Assembly (NCBI GenBank): GCA_029005335.1
Contig: JAQXFT010000212.1
Location: forward strand, 1-17,232
Direction: 5' to 3'
DNA: 17,232 nt
DNA from: Oscillospiraceae bacterium
GTDB lineage: Bacteria > Bacillota > Clostridia > Oscillospirales > Ruminococcaceae
Positions 1-6,683 of this stretch are shown piece after piece (position 1 is the first letter of the stretch; every line of letters begins with the position of its first letter). The notes under the pieces are model-generated. The model made no database searches. It had not been told where the DNA came from and was given only the letters and a program-made list of their open reading frames with translations. The translations under genes were made by a program, and so were the position numbers.

Positions 1-1917
1 AGCACCGAAATTCATAATTCTTACGACCTTGCCTCTGTAAATCGCACCGACTTCGGGGTCATTCGCAATAGTGTGGACAATCTGGAGAGCCTTTTTAACA
101 TTATCTTCATCAATACCGCTGATAAATACGTTTCCGTCGTCGCTTATATCAATTTTTACGTCACATTCTGCGGAAATTTTCTGGATAACCTTTCCGCCCT
201 GACCGATTACTTCACGGATTTTGTCAACCGGAATCTTAGTCTGCTTCATTTTCGGAGCGTACTTGTTTACAGAATTTCTTGGTTCAGGAATAGCCTTGAG
301 CATAATTTCATCAAGAATATAGATACGAGCCTTTCTTGTCTTTTCAAAGGCTTCCTTAATAATAGCAGGTGTAAGTCCGTCAACCTTGATATCAACCTGA
401 ATAGCAGTAATACCCTTGTGAGTACCGCCTACCTTGAAATCCATATCGCCGAAGAAATCTTCAAGTCCCTGAATATCGACCATAGTCATAAATTTATCAC
501 TGTCGGGAAGTGTTATAAGACCGCATGAGATTCCGGCAACAGGAGCTTTAATCGGTACGCCGGCGTCCATAAGTGCAAGAGTAGAACCGCATATCGAACC
601 CTGGGAAGTTGAACCGTTTGAAGAGAGAACCTCTGAAACAAGTCTTAAAGAATAGGGAAATTCTTCAACAGGAGGAATAACAGGCTCTAAAGCTCTTTCA
701 GCTAAAGCTCCGTGACCTATTTCACGTCTTCCCGGACCTCTTGAGGGCTTTGTTTCGCCTACGGAATATGACGGGAAATTATAGTGGTGCATATAACGCT
801 TTGTATCCTCTTCATCAAGACCTTCAATTCTTTGGGAATCGCTTACGGGACCGAGAGTCGCTATTGTGAGTACCTGAGTCTGACCACATGTAAAGAGACC
901 AGAACCGTGAACACTCGGGAGAAGTCCTACTTCAGCGGAAAGTGGACGTATTTCATCAATTCCTCTGCCGTCGACACGTTTACCCTCATAGAGCCAGTTT
1001 CTTACTATTTTTTTCTGAAGCTTATAGATACATTCATCAATCATGGGAATCTGTTCGGGATATACTTCATCGAATTTTGCGTGAATATCGTCCACAATCG
1101 GAGCAAGTCTTTCCTCACGGATATTCTTGTCATTTGTATCAAGAGCAAATTTAATACGCTCTGAAGCAAATTCTTCGATAGCATCGAACATATCATGGTC
1201 GACTTCCTGAGATTCAAACTCAAACTTTTTCTTTCCAATCTGGGACTGAATATCGCTGATAAAAGCGACGAGCTTTTTAATTTCCTCATGGCCGGTCATA
1301 ATAGCTTCGAGCATTTTATCTTCCGGAACTTCATTTGCACCGGCTTCAATCATAACGATTTTTTCAGCAGAGCCTGCGACAGTGAGATTGAGGTCTGATT
1401 CTGCACGCTGTTGAACATTCGGATTGAGAACTATTTCGCCGTCAACGAGTCCTACGGAAATACCGGCAACAGGACCATTCCACGGGATATCCGAAATAGA
1501 AATAGCGATAGAAGTTGCAATCATACCGGTAATTTCAGGGGAGTTGTCGGGGTCTACAGCAAGAACGGTCATTACAACTGATACATCATTTCTCATATCC
1601 TTCGGGAAAAGAGGTCTTATAGGGCGGTCAACCATACGTGAAGTGAGAATAGCTTTTTCTGAAGGCTTGCCCTCACGCTTTGTAAAAGAACCGGGAATTT
1701 TTCCTATAGAATAGAGACGTTCCTCATAGTCTACTGAAAGAGGGAAGAAGTCGACACCTTCACGGGGTTTCTGGCTTGCAGTGACATTAGCCATAACAAC
1801 AGTTTCGCCGTAGTGTACCCAGCAAGAGCCGTTTGAAAGACCGCAGGTCTTGCCTGTTTCAACGACCAGCTTTCTGCCGGCATAGGTAGTTTCAAAGGTT
1901 CTGTAATTTTCAAACAT
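1..1917 (-). CDS. pnp: Polyribonucleotide nucleotidyltransferase (PNPase), 3' end cut by window edge
   Basis: PNPase degrades RNA 3' to 5' by phosphorolysis, releasing nucleoside diphosphates, and works in the cytoplasm in mRNA turnover. The minus strand is open without a stop from the ATG at 1917 to base 1, giving 639 residues of a protein usually about 700 long. The N-terminus reads MFENYRTFETTYAGRKL. The first RNase PH core contains SFTKREGKPSEKAIL and RMVDRPIRPLFP; the second contains GDMDFKVGG at about residue 490, whose two Asp match the catalytic pair of the family. A KH domain follows with G-Q-G-G-K at about 572, and the S1 domain begins at about 622 and is cut off. The start is fixed by caggagg at 1924-1930, seven bases upstream. 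It follows rpsO, the widespread rpsO-pnp order. No separate promoter is obvious in its leader, so it probably depends on read-through from rpsO. Confidence 0.97.
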   Translation of the reverse strand, partial: MFENYRTFETTYAGRKLVVETGKTCGLSNGSCWVHYGETVVMANVTASQKPREGVDFFPLSVDYEERLYSIGKIPGSFTKREGKPSEKAILTSRMVDRPIRPLFPKDMRNDVSVVMTVLAVDPDNSPEITGMIATSIAISISDIPWNGPVAGISVGLVDGEIVLNPNVQQRAESDLNLTVAGSAEKIVMIEAGANEVPEDKMLEAIMTGHEEIKKLVAFISDIQSQIGKKKFEFESQEVDHDMFDAIEEFASERIKFALDTNDKNIREERLAPIVDDIHAKFDEVYPEQIPMIDECIYKLQKKIVRNWLYEGKRVDGRGIDEIRPLSAEVGLLPSVHGSGLFTCGQTQVLTIATLGPVSDSQRIEGLDEEDTKRYMHHYNFPSYSVGETKPSRGPGRREIGHGALAERALEPVIPPVEEFPYSLRLVSEVLSSNGSTSQGSICGSTLALMDAGVPIKAPVAGISCGLITLPDSDKFMTMVDIQGLEDFFGDMDFKVGGTHKGITAIQVDIKVDGLTPAIIKEAFEKTRKARIYILDEIMLKAIPEPRNSVNKYAPKMKQTKIPVDKIREVIGQGGKVIQKISAECDVKIDISDDGNVFISGIDEDNVKKALQIVHTIANDPEVGAIYRGKVVRIMNFGA

Positions 1918-1951
1918 AGATAGCCTCCTGTATAATAGATTCTGCATCGGG

Positions 1952-2011
1952 AAGCCTTAGCAATAAGCTCTGACTTCATTTAAAAAAATCACAGCTTAAT
2001 GCTAAAAGCTT
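1952..2011 (-). promoter_or_regulatory. Long imperfect hairpin in the pnp leader
   Basis: On the minus strand the arm at 2011-1993 pairs with the arm at 1969-1952 over about 17 base pairs, broken by one mismatch and one bulge, around a loop of about 23 bases. It lies between the rpsO terminator-like hairpin and the pnp start, 35 bases before the ATG. In E. coli a long hairpin at the equivalent place is cut by RNase III, and PNPase then autoregulates its own mRNA. That this hairpin works the same way is inference; the pairing itself is visible. Confidence 0.5.
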
Positions 2012-2041
2012 TTCCGGTTGCACGACAAAAAATAAACACTT

Positions 2042-2071
2042 AAAGGCAGAAGCGAAAAAACCTCTGCCTTT
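2042..2071 (-). terminator. Terminator-like hairpin after rpsO
   Basis: A perfect 9-bp stem (AAAGGCAGA at 2042-2050 with TCTGCCTTT at 2063-2071) encloses a 12-base loop, 18 bases beyond the rpsO stop. On the minus strand the bases after it are only moderately U-rich, so it may be a partial terminator or an RNA-processing and 3'-end-stabilising site that lets some transcripts continue into pnp. Confidence 0.6.
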
Positions 2072-2088
2072 TTGCGGACGGTAAAAAA

Positions 2089-2355
2089 TTACTTACGGAT
2101 ACCAAGCTTTTCAATAACTGCACGATATCTGTTGATGTCCTTCTTTTTGAGATAGTTAAGAAGGTTACGTCTGTGGCCGACCATTTTGAGAAGACCTCTT
2201 CTGGAGTGGTGGTCCTTCTTGTGAACCTTAAGGTGTTCAGTAAGGTCATTGATTCTTCTTGTGAGAATAGCAATCTGAACCTCAGGAGAGCCGGTATCAT
2301 TTTCGTGAGTTCTGTTAGCTTCAATAACAGCAGTTTTTTCTTCTTTAAGAAGCAT
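2089..2355 (-). CDS. rpsO: 30S ribosomal protein S15
   Basis: S15 binds 16S rRNA early in assembly of the small-subunit platform and contributes to bridging the two subunits. The 88-residue product has the family's normal length and recognisable S15 stretches: the T-G-S-P-E-V-Q-I-A motif near residue 21, L-T-E-H-L-K-V-H-K-K-D-H-H-S-R-R-G-L around 37-54 and the basic G-H-R-R-N-L-L-N-Y-L-K segment. The start is an ATG at 2355 preceded by agaggtg at about 2365-2371. It is the first gene of the rpsO-pnp pair, with a consensus-like promoter about 100 bases upstream and a leader of about 90 bases. S15 commonly represses its own translation by binding its leader, and this leader has room for that. 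Confidence 0.98.
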   Translation of the reverse strand: MLLKEEKTAVIEANRTHENDTGSPEVQIAILTRRINDLTEHLKVHKKDHHSRRGLLKMVGHRRNLLNYLKKKDINRYRAVIEKLGIRK

Positions 2356-2454
2356 GTAAAAAGCACCTCTTTAAAATAATATAGTATTCCGCAAACGCAG
2401 AAACGGGTGGGAAAAAGTCGAGGACAAGCCCGAATCCAAGTACACGGTGATACT

Positions 2455-2483
2455 ATTATAACACGATAAAACAGATTTGTAAA
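2455..2483 (-). promoter_or_regulatory. Sigma-A type promoter for rpsO-pnp
   Basis: Read on the minus strand: -35 TTTACA (2483-2478), a 17-base spacer, and a perfect -10 TATAAT (2460-2455). Transcription should begin near 2448, leaving a leader of about 92 bases before the rpsO ATG. The leader holds a small hairpin, TTCTGC/GCGGAA with a GTTT loop, at about 2388-2404, just upstream of the Shine-Dalgarno region. Confidence 0.85.
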
Positions 2484-2562
2484 GAGCAAAAATATATTTT
2501 TTATTTTTAACTGATTCACAACTGCATTAATAAAAAAACCGCAAAAAAATTCTGAGAGGTTA

Positions 2563-2591
2563 TTGACGTTTCAATATAAATATTATATAAT
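2563..2591 (+). promoter_or_regulatory. Sigma-A type promoter for the rpe operon
   Basis: -35 TTGACG at 2563-2568, a 17-base spacer and a perfect -10 TATAAT at 2586-2591. Predicted transcription start is near 2598, about 32 bases before the rpe start codon. It is the only strong promoter I see before the pfkA promoter, so it probably drives the run of genes through dnaE. It diverges from the rpsO promoter with about 80 bases between the two -35 boxes. Confidence 0.85.
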
Positions 2592-2629
2592 AAGTGTATA
2601 ATATTATAAGTCAAAGGAATGATGAAATT

Positions 2630-3289
2630 TTGTCTAATTATGCAGTTTCAGCCTCTGTACTGAGTGCGGATTTGCTGAATCTTGAATCAGAAATCAGAAA
2701 GCTTTCTGAAGCCGGAGTAGATATGATTCACTTCGATGTCATGGACGGAGTGTTTGTAAACAATATAACATACGGTCTGCCCGTTCTTAAAAGCATTAAA
2801 AAGCTTTCACCGGATATGTTGCTTGACGTTCATCTTATGATAACGAACCCCCTTAAATATGTAAGGGAATTTGCGGAATCCGGTGCAGATATAATCACCT
2901 TCCATATCGAGAGCCAGAGCGATACTATGAAAACTATTGAAGAATTATATAAAACTGATGTGAAAAGAGCAATCGCACTAAAACCGGATACTCCTGCTGA
3001 GAGCGTTTTTCCATATATGAAATACCTCGATATGGTTCTTGTCATGACTGTAGAACCCGGATTCGGCGGACAGAAATTCATGGATATGAGTAATAAAATC
3101 AGAGCAATCCGTAATTATGCCGATGAGCATAATATTGATATTGACATTCAGGTTGACGGCGGTATAGATGATAAAACTGCACCTGTTGTCAAGAAAGCCG
3201 GAGCAAATATCCTTGTATCAGGAAGCTATCTCTTCCGCTCTGAAAATCTTTCTGAAACTGCTGATTCTCTCAGGAAAGCGGTTGACTGA
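2630..3289 (+). CDS. rpe: Ribulose-phosphate 3-epimerase
   Basis: Interconverts D-ribulose 5-phosphate and D-xylulose 5-phosphate in the non-oxidative pentose phosphate pathway; cytoplasmic TIM barrel. Family signatures are clear: A-S-V-L-S-A-D near the N-terminus, H-F-D-V-M-D-G at about residues 34-40 (metal-binding His and catalytic Asp36), D-V-H-L-M-I with His68, V-E-P-G-F-G-G-Q-K-F, and D-G-G-I with the second catalytic Asp at 176, followed by the phosphate-binding S-G-S-Y-L-F. The chosen start is a TTG at 2630, giving 219 residues, normal for the family. A longer reading from GTG 2594 is ruled out because that codon lies upstream of the predicted transcription start. The Shine-Dalgarno AAAGGA ends 11 bases before the TTG. 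The stop overlaps the next start by one base. Confidence 0.96.
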   Translation: MSNYAVSASVLSADLLNLESEIRKLSEAGVDMIHFDVMDGVFVNNITYGLPVLKSIKKLSPDMLLDVHLMITNPLKYVREFAESGADIITFHIESQSDTMKTIEELYKTDVKRAIALKPDTPAESVFPYMKYLDMVLVMTVEPGFGGQKFMDMSNKIRAIRNYADEHNIDIDIQVDGGIDDKTAPVVKKAGANILVSGSYLFRSENLSETADSLRKAVD

Positions 3290-4260
3290 TGAATATTCAG
3301 AAAAAGCGTACCCTTTCATGGATTGATATGATAATAACTCTTTCTTCTCTGGAGATAATGGCTTATTTCTATTATGGAGCAAGAACACTTATAATCGCCG
3401 GACTTTGTATGGGTGTATCATTTATATGTGACTGGGTTTCAGTATGGTTTATGAAAAAGAAATATGTATCTGATGACCTTATGTCGCTTGCTGACGGTCT
3501 GGCAATAGCTCTTATGATGCCGGCATCAATAGATTTCAGAATACCGGTTATGGCGTGTGTATTTGCTGTCATTGTGGGAAAAAATATTTTCGGCGGACGT
3601 AAAAATATAATTTTTTCACCATGTGCGGTCGGATATCTTTTTGCATTGACATCATGGGAAAATCAGGTTCTTATGTATCCGTCGCCGGACAGAAAACTTG
3701 AAATAAATGCAGAAAATGCTGTGCTGTCCCGTTCACTCTCTTATGATTTCAACAATACCGGAAATATAAATGTATCGGATTTTGATTTGCTTATCGGAAA
3801 TTTCCGTGGAGCTATGGGGACAGTAAGCATACTTCTGCTTATAGTTGTCGCAACGGCTCTTCTGTGCAGAAGGGCAGTATCAGCCGGAGCTTTTACCGGT
3901 GTAATATCCGGAATCCTCTTTATGTCATATATATGCCCCTTGTCCGACAGCAGGGCTGAATCCCTGAAATATATTATAGCTACAAATATGTTTCTTTTTT
4001 CGGCTGTATATATAGTATCCGATAAAAGAGTTGCACCTATAAATAATTACTATGATTTTTTCTACGGACTTTTTACAGCAGTCGTTACATATGCAATAAT
4101 TCTGACTACGGCAAAGGAAAATATGCTTCCTGCAATATCTGTTATAATGACTCCGACAGCACTTGTTTTCAAGTCAATGCAGATGCGTGCAGATACAGCT
4201 AAAAATGAAAAATCAAAAAAATCATTGAATACGGAGGAGGCTGAATTTAATGCCGGATAA
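3289..4260 (+). CDS. rnfD: Rnf-like membrane subunit D (NqrB/RnfD family), lacking the flavinylation motif
   Basis: Integral-membrane protein of 323 residues with about nine or ten hydrophobic segments. In Rnf complexes subunit D carries a covalent FMN and helps couple electron flow from ferredoxin to NAD with ion pumping. Family hallmarks visible: L-A-D-G-L-A-I-A-L-M-M-P, V-G-K-N-I-F-G-G-R-K-N then F-S-P-C-A-V-G-Y, and I-G-N-F-R-G-A-M-G-T-V-S-I-L-L-L. The S-G-A-T motif that takes FMN on Thr, expected shortly before the G-N-F-R-G segment, is missing; the sequence there is A-V-L-S-R-S-L-S at about residues 144-151. It overlaps rpe by one base, and the E-like gene starts inside its last codons. 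No B, C or G subunit gene is adjacent. The family is clear; that it works as a redox subunit is doubtful. Confidence 0.85.
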   Translation: MNIQKKRTLSWIDMIITLSSLEIMAYFYYGARTLIIAGLCMGVSFICDWVSVWFMKKKYVSDDLMSLADGLAIALMMPASIDFRIPVMACVFAVIVGKNIFGGRKNIIFSPCAVGYLFALTSWENQVLMYPSPDRKLEINAENAVLSRSLSYDFNNTGNINVSDFDLLIGNFRGAMGTVSILLLIVVATALLCRRAVSAGAFTGVISGILFMSYICPLSDSRAESLKYIIATNMFLFSAVYIVSDKRVAPINNYYDFFYGLFTAVVTYAIILTTAKENMLPAISVIMTPTALVFKSMQMRADTAKNEKSKKSLNTEEAEFNAG

Positions 4261-4852
4261 AAAGCTTCATATTACTGACGGTCTTCTCAGAGACAATACA
4301 GTGCTTTCAGCAGGCATGATAATATCTCCTGTTATAATCTGTACGGAAACATTCCGCAATTCCGTTGCACTTGTCTATGCCTTTTCAGTTATAACATTTC
4401 TTGCAGATATTTTCGCACATTTTATACCGGAAAAGCTTCCGTATGCAGTCAGAGTAATATGGACAGCCCTTGTAAGTTCGCTCATATATATTCCGGTTAA
4501 GGGGCTTACTGAAGTTCTTTATCCCGAAGCTGTCGGGAGAATAGGTATATATTTTCCGCTTATAGCAGTAAATTCCCTTGTAGTATATCAGACTCAGAAC
4601 AGATTTACGGGGCTTGATTTCAAGAGCTTTATCGGAAACCTGACTTTCTATATACTGGGCTTTGATGCTGTAATGCTTGTTTCCGGAGCATTGAGAGAGC
4701 TTATTGCATATGGGACAATAAATAATAAGGTAATGGATATTGATATAACAATTCCGTCAGCGGGACTTCCCTTCGGAGGATTTATCATTCTCGGAATACT
4801 CTGCGGAATTTACCGTAAAATCCGTTCATCTTCTACAGCAGGAGAGGAATAG
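4250..4852 (+). CDS. rnfE: Rnf-like membrane subunit E (NqrD/RnfE family) with both cluster Cys changed to Ser
   Basis: Integral-membrane protein of 200 residues with about six hydrophobic helices, the usual size and layout of RnfE. Family features: R-D-N-T-V-L at 14-19, H-F-I-P at 57-60, G-I-Y-F-P-L-I-A-V-N at 99-108, and G-A-L-R-E-L-I-A-Y-G-T near 147-157. In canonical RnfE and RnfA, one Cys in an early helix (L-C-P) and one in a later helix (V-N-C) from each subunit bind a [2Fe-2S] cluster within the membrane. Here both are Ser: Ser26 in I-I-S-P (codon TCT) and Ser109 in V-N-S (codon TCC). The start overlaps the D gene by 11 bases, with a strong GGAGG upstream inside the D gene. Function unknown; Rnf ancestry is clear, an electron-transfer role is not. 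Confidence 0.83.
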   Translation: MPDKKLHITDGLLRDNTVLSAGMIISPVIICTETFRNSVALVYAFSVITFLADIFAHFIPEKLPYAVRVIWTALVSSLIYIPVKGLTEVLYPEAVGRIGIYFPLIAVNSLVVYQTQNRFTGLDFKSFIGNLTFYILGFDAVMLVSGALRELIAYGTINNKVMDIDITIPSAGLPFGGFIILGILCGIYRKIRSSSTAGEE

Positions 4853-4858
4853 TCATAT

Positions 4859-5419
4859 ATGTTTCTTATAACAGTTTTTCTTTCACAGCTTGCCGGAAAT
4901 CTTATATTTACACAGGCACTCGGTACAAGTACTGTATTTATATCCGCAAAGAACCGGCGTAATTTTACAGCAACAGCATTTATAATATGCATATTCACAA
5001 CGATTGGTTCAGCGGGAGCATATTTTGCCGAGAGATTTTTCGGAGGATATTTTGAAAATTTCCGGCTTTTTGTATATGTTCTGATAACAGGCTTCATATA
5101 TCTCGGAGTTCTGCTGATTCTGTGGCTTGCAAGCAAAAAGCTTTACGGCAGACTGAAAAAATATATTCACATATCAGCATTTAACTGTGCAGTAATCGGA
5201 ACGCTGTATCTGATTCATGAAAATCCGGAAAATACAAGTCTTTCCGATTATTTTTTCTTTGGATTGCAGTCGGGAGTGGGATTTATAATTGCATCAGTTT
5301 TTGTATCATCGGCATATAAAAGGCTTAATTCTTCAAAAGTTCCGGCATCTTTCAGGGGTATGCCGGCAATGCTTGTATATCTGGGGATTATCTCAATGGC
5401 AGTATGGACTTTAAAATAA
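4859..5419 (+). CDS. rnfA: Rnf-like membrane subunit A (NqrE/RnfA family), one cluster Cys changed to Ser
   Basis: Integral-membrane protein of 186 residues, about six helices, matching RnfA in length. Recognisable positions: G-N-L-I-F-T-Q-A-L-G at 13-22 (canonical N-N-F-V-L-S-Q-F-L-G), F-N-C-A-V-I-G around Cys110 (canonical T-N-C-A-V-L-G), a Y-F-F-F-G-L-Q-S-G-V-G-F segment, and a C-terminal V-P-A-S-F-R-G-M-P-A (canonical V-P-x-A-F-R-G). The first-helix cluster Cys is Ser24 (AGT), and the Pro after it is Thr; the second Cys, Cys110, is kept. The start ATG at 4859 lies six bases past the E-like stop, with GGAG/GAGG upstream. With the E-like partner, only one of the four ligands needed for the intramembrane [2Fe-2S] cluster remains. 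It presumably forms a pseudo-symmetric pair with the E-like protein, as RnfA and RnfE do. Confidence 0.83.
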   Translation: MFLITVFLSQLAGNLIFTQALGTSTVFISAKNRRNFTATAFIICIFTTIGSAGAYFAERFFGGYFENFRLFVYVLITGFIYLGVLLILWLASKKLYGRLKKYIHISAFNCAVIGTLYLIHENPENTSLSDYFFFGLQSGVGFIIASVFVSSAYKRLNSSKVPASFRGMPAMLVYLGIISMAVWTLK

Positions 5420-5450
5420 AAGAGCAGGATTGGAGCAGGAGTATAATAAA

Positions 5451-6629
5451 ATGAGATTCAAGAATAAGGGAAGGAAAATTTATAAAACAAAAGAAAAAAG
5501 ATACTACAGAAAAGGCAAATCCGGACGCTTTATGAGTATAGCCCTTACAGTTCTTCTTACAGGCGGACTTGTATTTGTAGGCTATAGTGTTGCCGGACCT
5601 TTGCTGAACTATACAAAGAAAAAAGGAGACAACAGCATATCTTCTCTTGGAAGCAGTACAAATTATTCCGAAACAAGCGAGGATTCCGGAGACAGTCTCG
5701 AAACTCTTGAAAATATACAGACTGTCTATAAATGTACATTTCTGAGCCGGAGCTGTCTTGAAGATATAGATTCTCTTGAATATGAAATCGGAGAGATAGT
5801 CGAAACAGATGCTGAATATATTGTAGTCCCCCTGAAGCTTTCCGGAGGAAAAATATATTATTCATCAGATGTCAGAGGTGCAGGATATTCCGGAGCTGTT
5901 GTATCATATCTGGAGCTTTATGAGATTGTATCGGCAATAGAGGAAGCCGGTCTTAAATCAATAGCATATATGAGTGTTCTTGATGACAATATATATCCCG
6001 CATCATATCCCGATGCAGGATACAGAATAGAGGAAAGCGGTTCAGTATGGATTGATGACAATCCGTATGACGGCGGAAAACCGTGGCTCAATCCTTTTTC
6101 ATATGATGCAGTTGAGTATTCCGAAAGCCTTGCTGATGAGATAACCCTTGCCGGATTCGATGAAATAATCTTTTCGGATATAGTTTTTCCGCCCTTCCGT
6201 GAAAGCGATATTGAATATATAGGCGAAACAGTCAGGGACAGCGGAAGATATACTTCACTTGTATCACTTGCAAATGATTTATATGATATTGCGGAAAAAA
6301 ATGGTGTTCCGTCAATGCTTGAGGTATCTGCTGAGGATATAGCAAAAGGCTGTGCGGAAGTTTTCCGCCCCGGGCTTCTCTCCACTGTCATGCTGGTGGT
6401 GAATATAGATTTTGACAATCTCTATACCCTTGAGACAACAGAGGGAAAAACATACCACTTTACCGGTGATACTGCTTCAAAAGCAAAGAAGCTTATGCGT
6501 ATCATCAAAGAGGATATAAAGGATTTTAAAGTAATAATACGACTTTCAGGTGAAAATCTCTACGAAGAGGATTTGGAAGAAACAAAGTCAGAGCTTATAA
6601 AGCTCGGCTATGAATCATATATATATTAA
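5451..6629 (+). CDS. Membrane-anchored glycoside-hydrolase-like protein (DUF4015-type TIM barrel)
   Basis: A 392-residue protein with a very basic N-terminus (residues 1-26), one hydrophobic segment at about 28-49 that acts as a signal anchor, a Ser/Asp/Glu-rich linker at about 58-83 and an extracellular domain from about 95 to the end. That domain resembles the putative glycosyl hydrolase family DUF4015: A-E-Y-I-V-V-P-L-K with G-G-K-I-Y-Y, A-G-L-K-S-I-A-Y-M-S-V, the W-L-N-P-F segment, and G-F-D-E-I-I-F-S-D-I-V-F-P at 235-247. From memory the family motif is G-F-D-E-I-Q-F-D-Y-V-R-F-P, so the usual Asp is Ser242 here and an Asp sits one position later. The start ATG 5451 has GGAG nine bases upstream; an upstream TTG at 5430 is less likely. 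It sits 31 bases after the Rnf-like trio and 54 before hprK. Substrate and activity are unknown; it could be a binding rather than a catalytic domain. Confidence 0.75.
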   Translation: MRFKNKGRKIYKTKEKRYYRKGKSGRFMSIALTVLLTGGLVFVGYSVAGPLLNYTKKKGDNSISSLGSSTNYSETSEDSGDSLETLENIQTVYKCTFLSRSCLEDIDSLEYEIGEIVETDAEYIVVPLKLSGGKIYYSSDVRGAGYSGAVVSYLELYEIVSAIEEAGLKSIAYMSVLDDNIYPASYPDAGYRIEESGSVWIDDNPYDGGKPWLNPFSYDAVEYSESLADEITLAGFDEIIFSDIVFPPFRESDIEYIGETVRDSGRYTSLVSLANDLYDIAEKNGVPSMLEVSAEDIAKGCAEVFRPGLLSTVMLVVNIDFDNLYTLETTEGKTYHFTGDTASKAKKLMRIIKEDIKDFKVIIRLSGENLYEEDLEETKSELIKLGYESYIY

Positions 6630-6646
6630 ACTGAAAAAGATTTTTT

Positions 6647-6668
6647 CTGCATATCTGGAAAGATGCAG
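6647..6668 (+). other. Small hairpin with GNRA-type loop before hprK
   Basis: CTGCAT (6647-6652) and CT (6655-6656) pair with AGATGCAG (6661-6668), leaving a two-base bulge and a GGAA loop. It lies directly before the hprK Shine-Dalgarno and has no T-tract after it, so it is not a terminator. It also buries the ATG at 6663, which favours the later hprK start. Confidence 0.35.
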
Positions 6669-6683
6669 GGAAATGGAGGAATT

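Noticed and set aside
73..1714. Plus-strand reading frames across the pnp region
   Set aside because: They are antisense to a fully open, clearly homologous pnp frame and lack ribosome sites or recognisable domains.
1731..1979. Minus-strand 82-codon frame overlapping the pnp start and leader
   Set aside because: Out of frame with pnp, no Shine-Dalgarno before its ATG, and its 5' part lies in the leader hairpin.
3289..5419. Calling the trio a standard Rnf ferredoxin:NAD oxidoreductase
   Set aside because: B, C and G are not adjacent, three of four cluster Cys are Ser, and the flavin motif of D is absent; only family membership is supported.
5430..5450. TTG 5430 as the start of the DUF4015-like protein
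   Set aside because: The GGAG site lies downstream of it and is well spaced for ATG 5451.
6663..6683. ATG 6663 as the hprK start
   Set aside because: It lies in a hairpin without a proper Shine-Dalgarno; M-A-D-K at 6684 fits the family.
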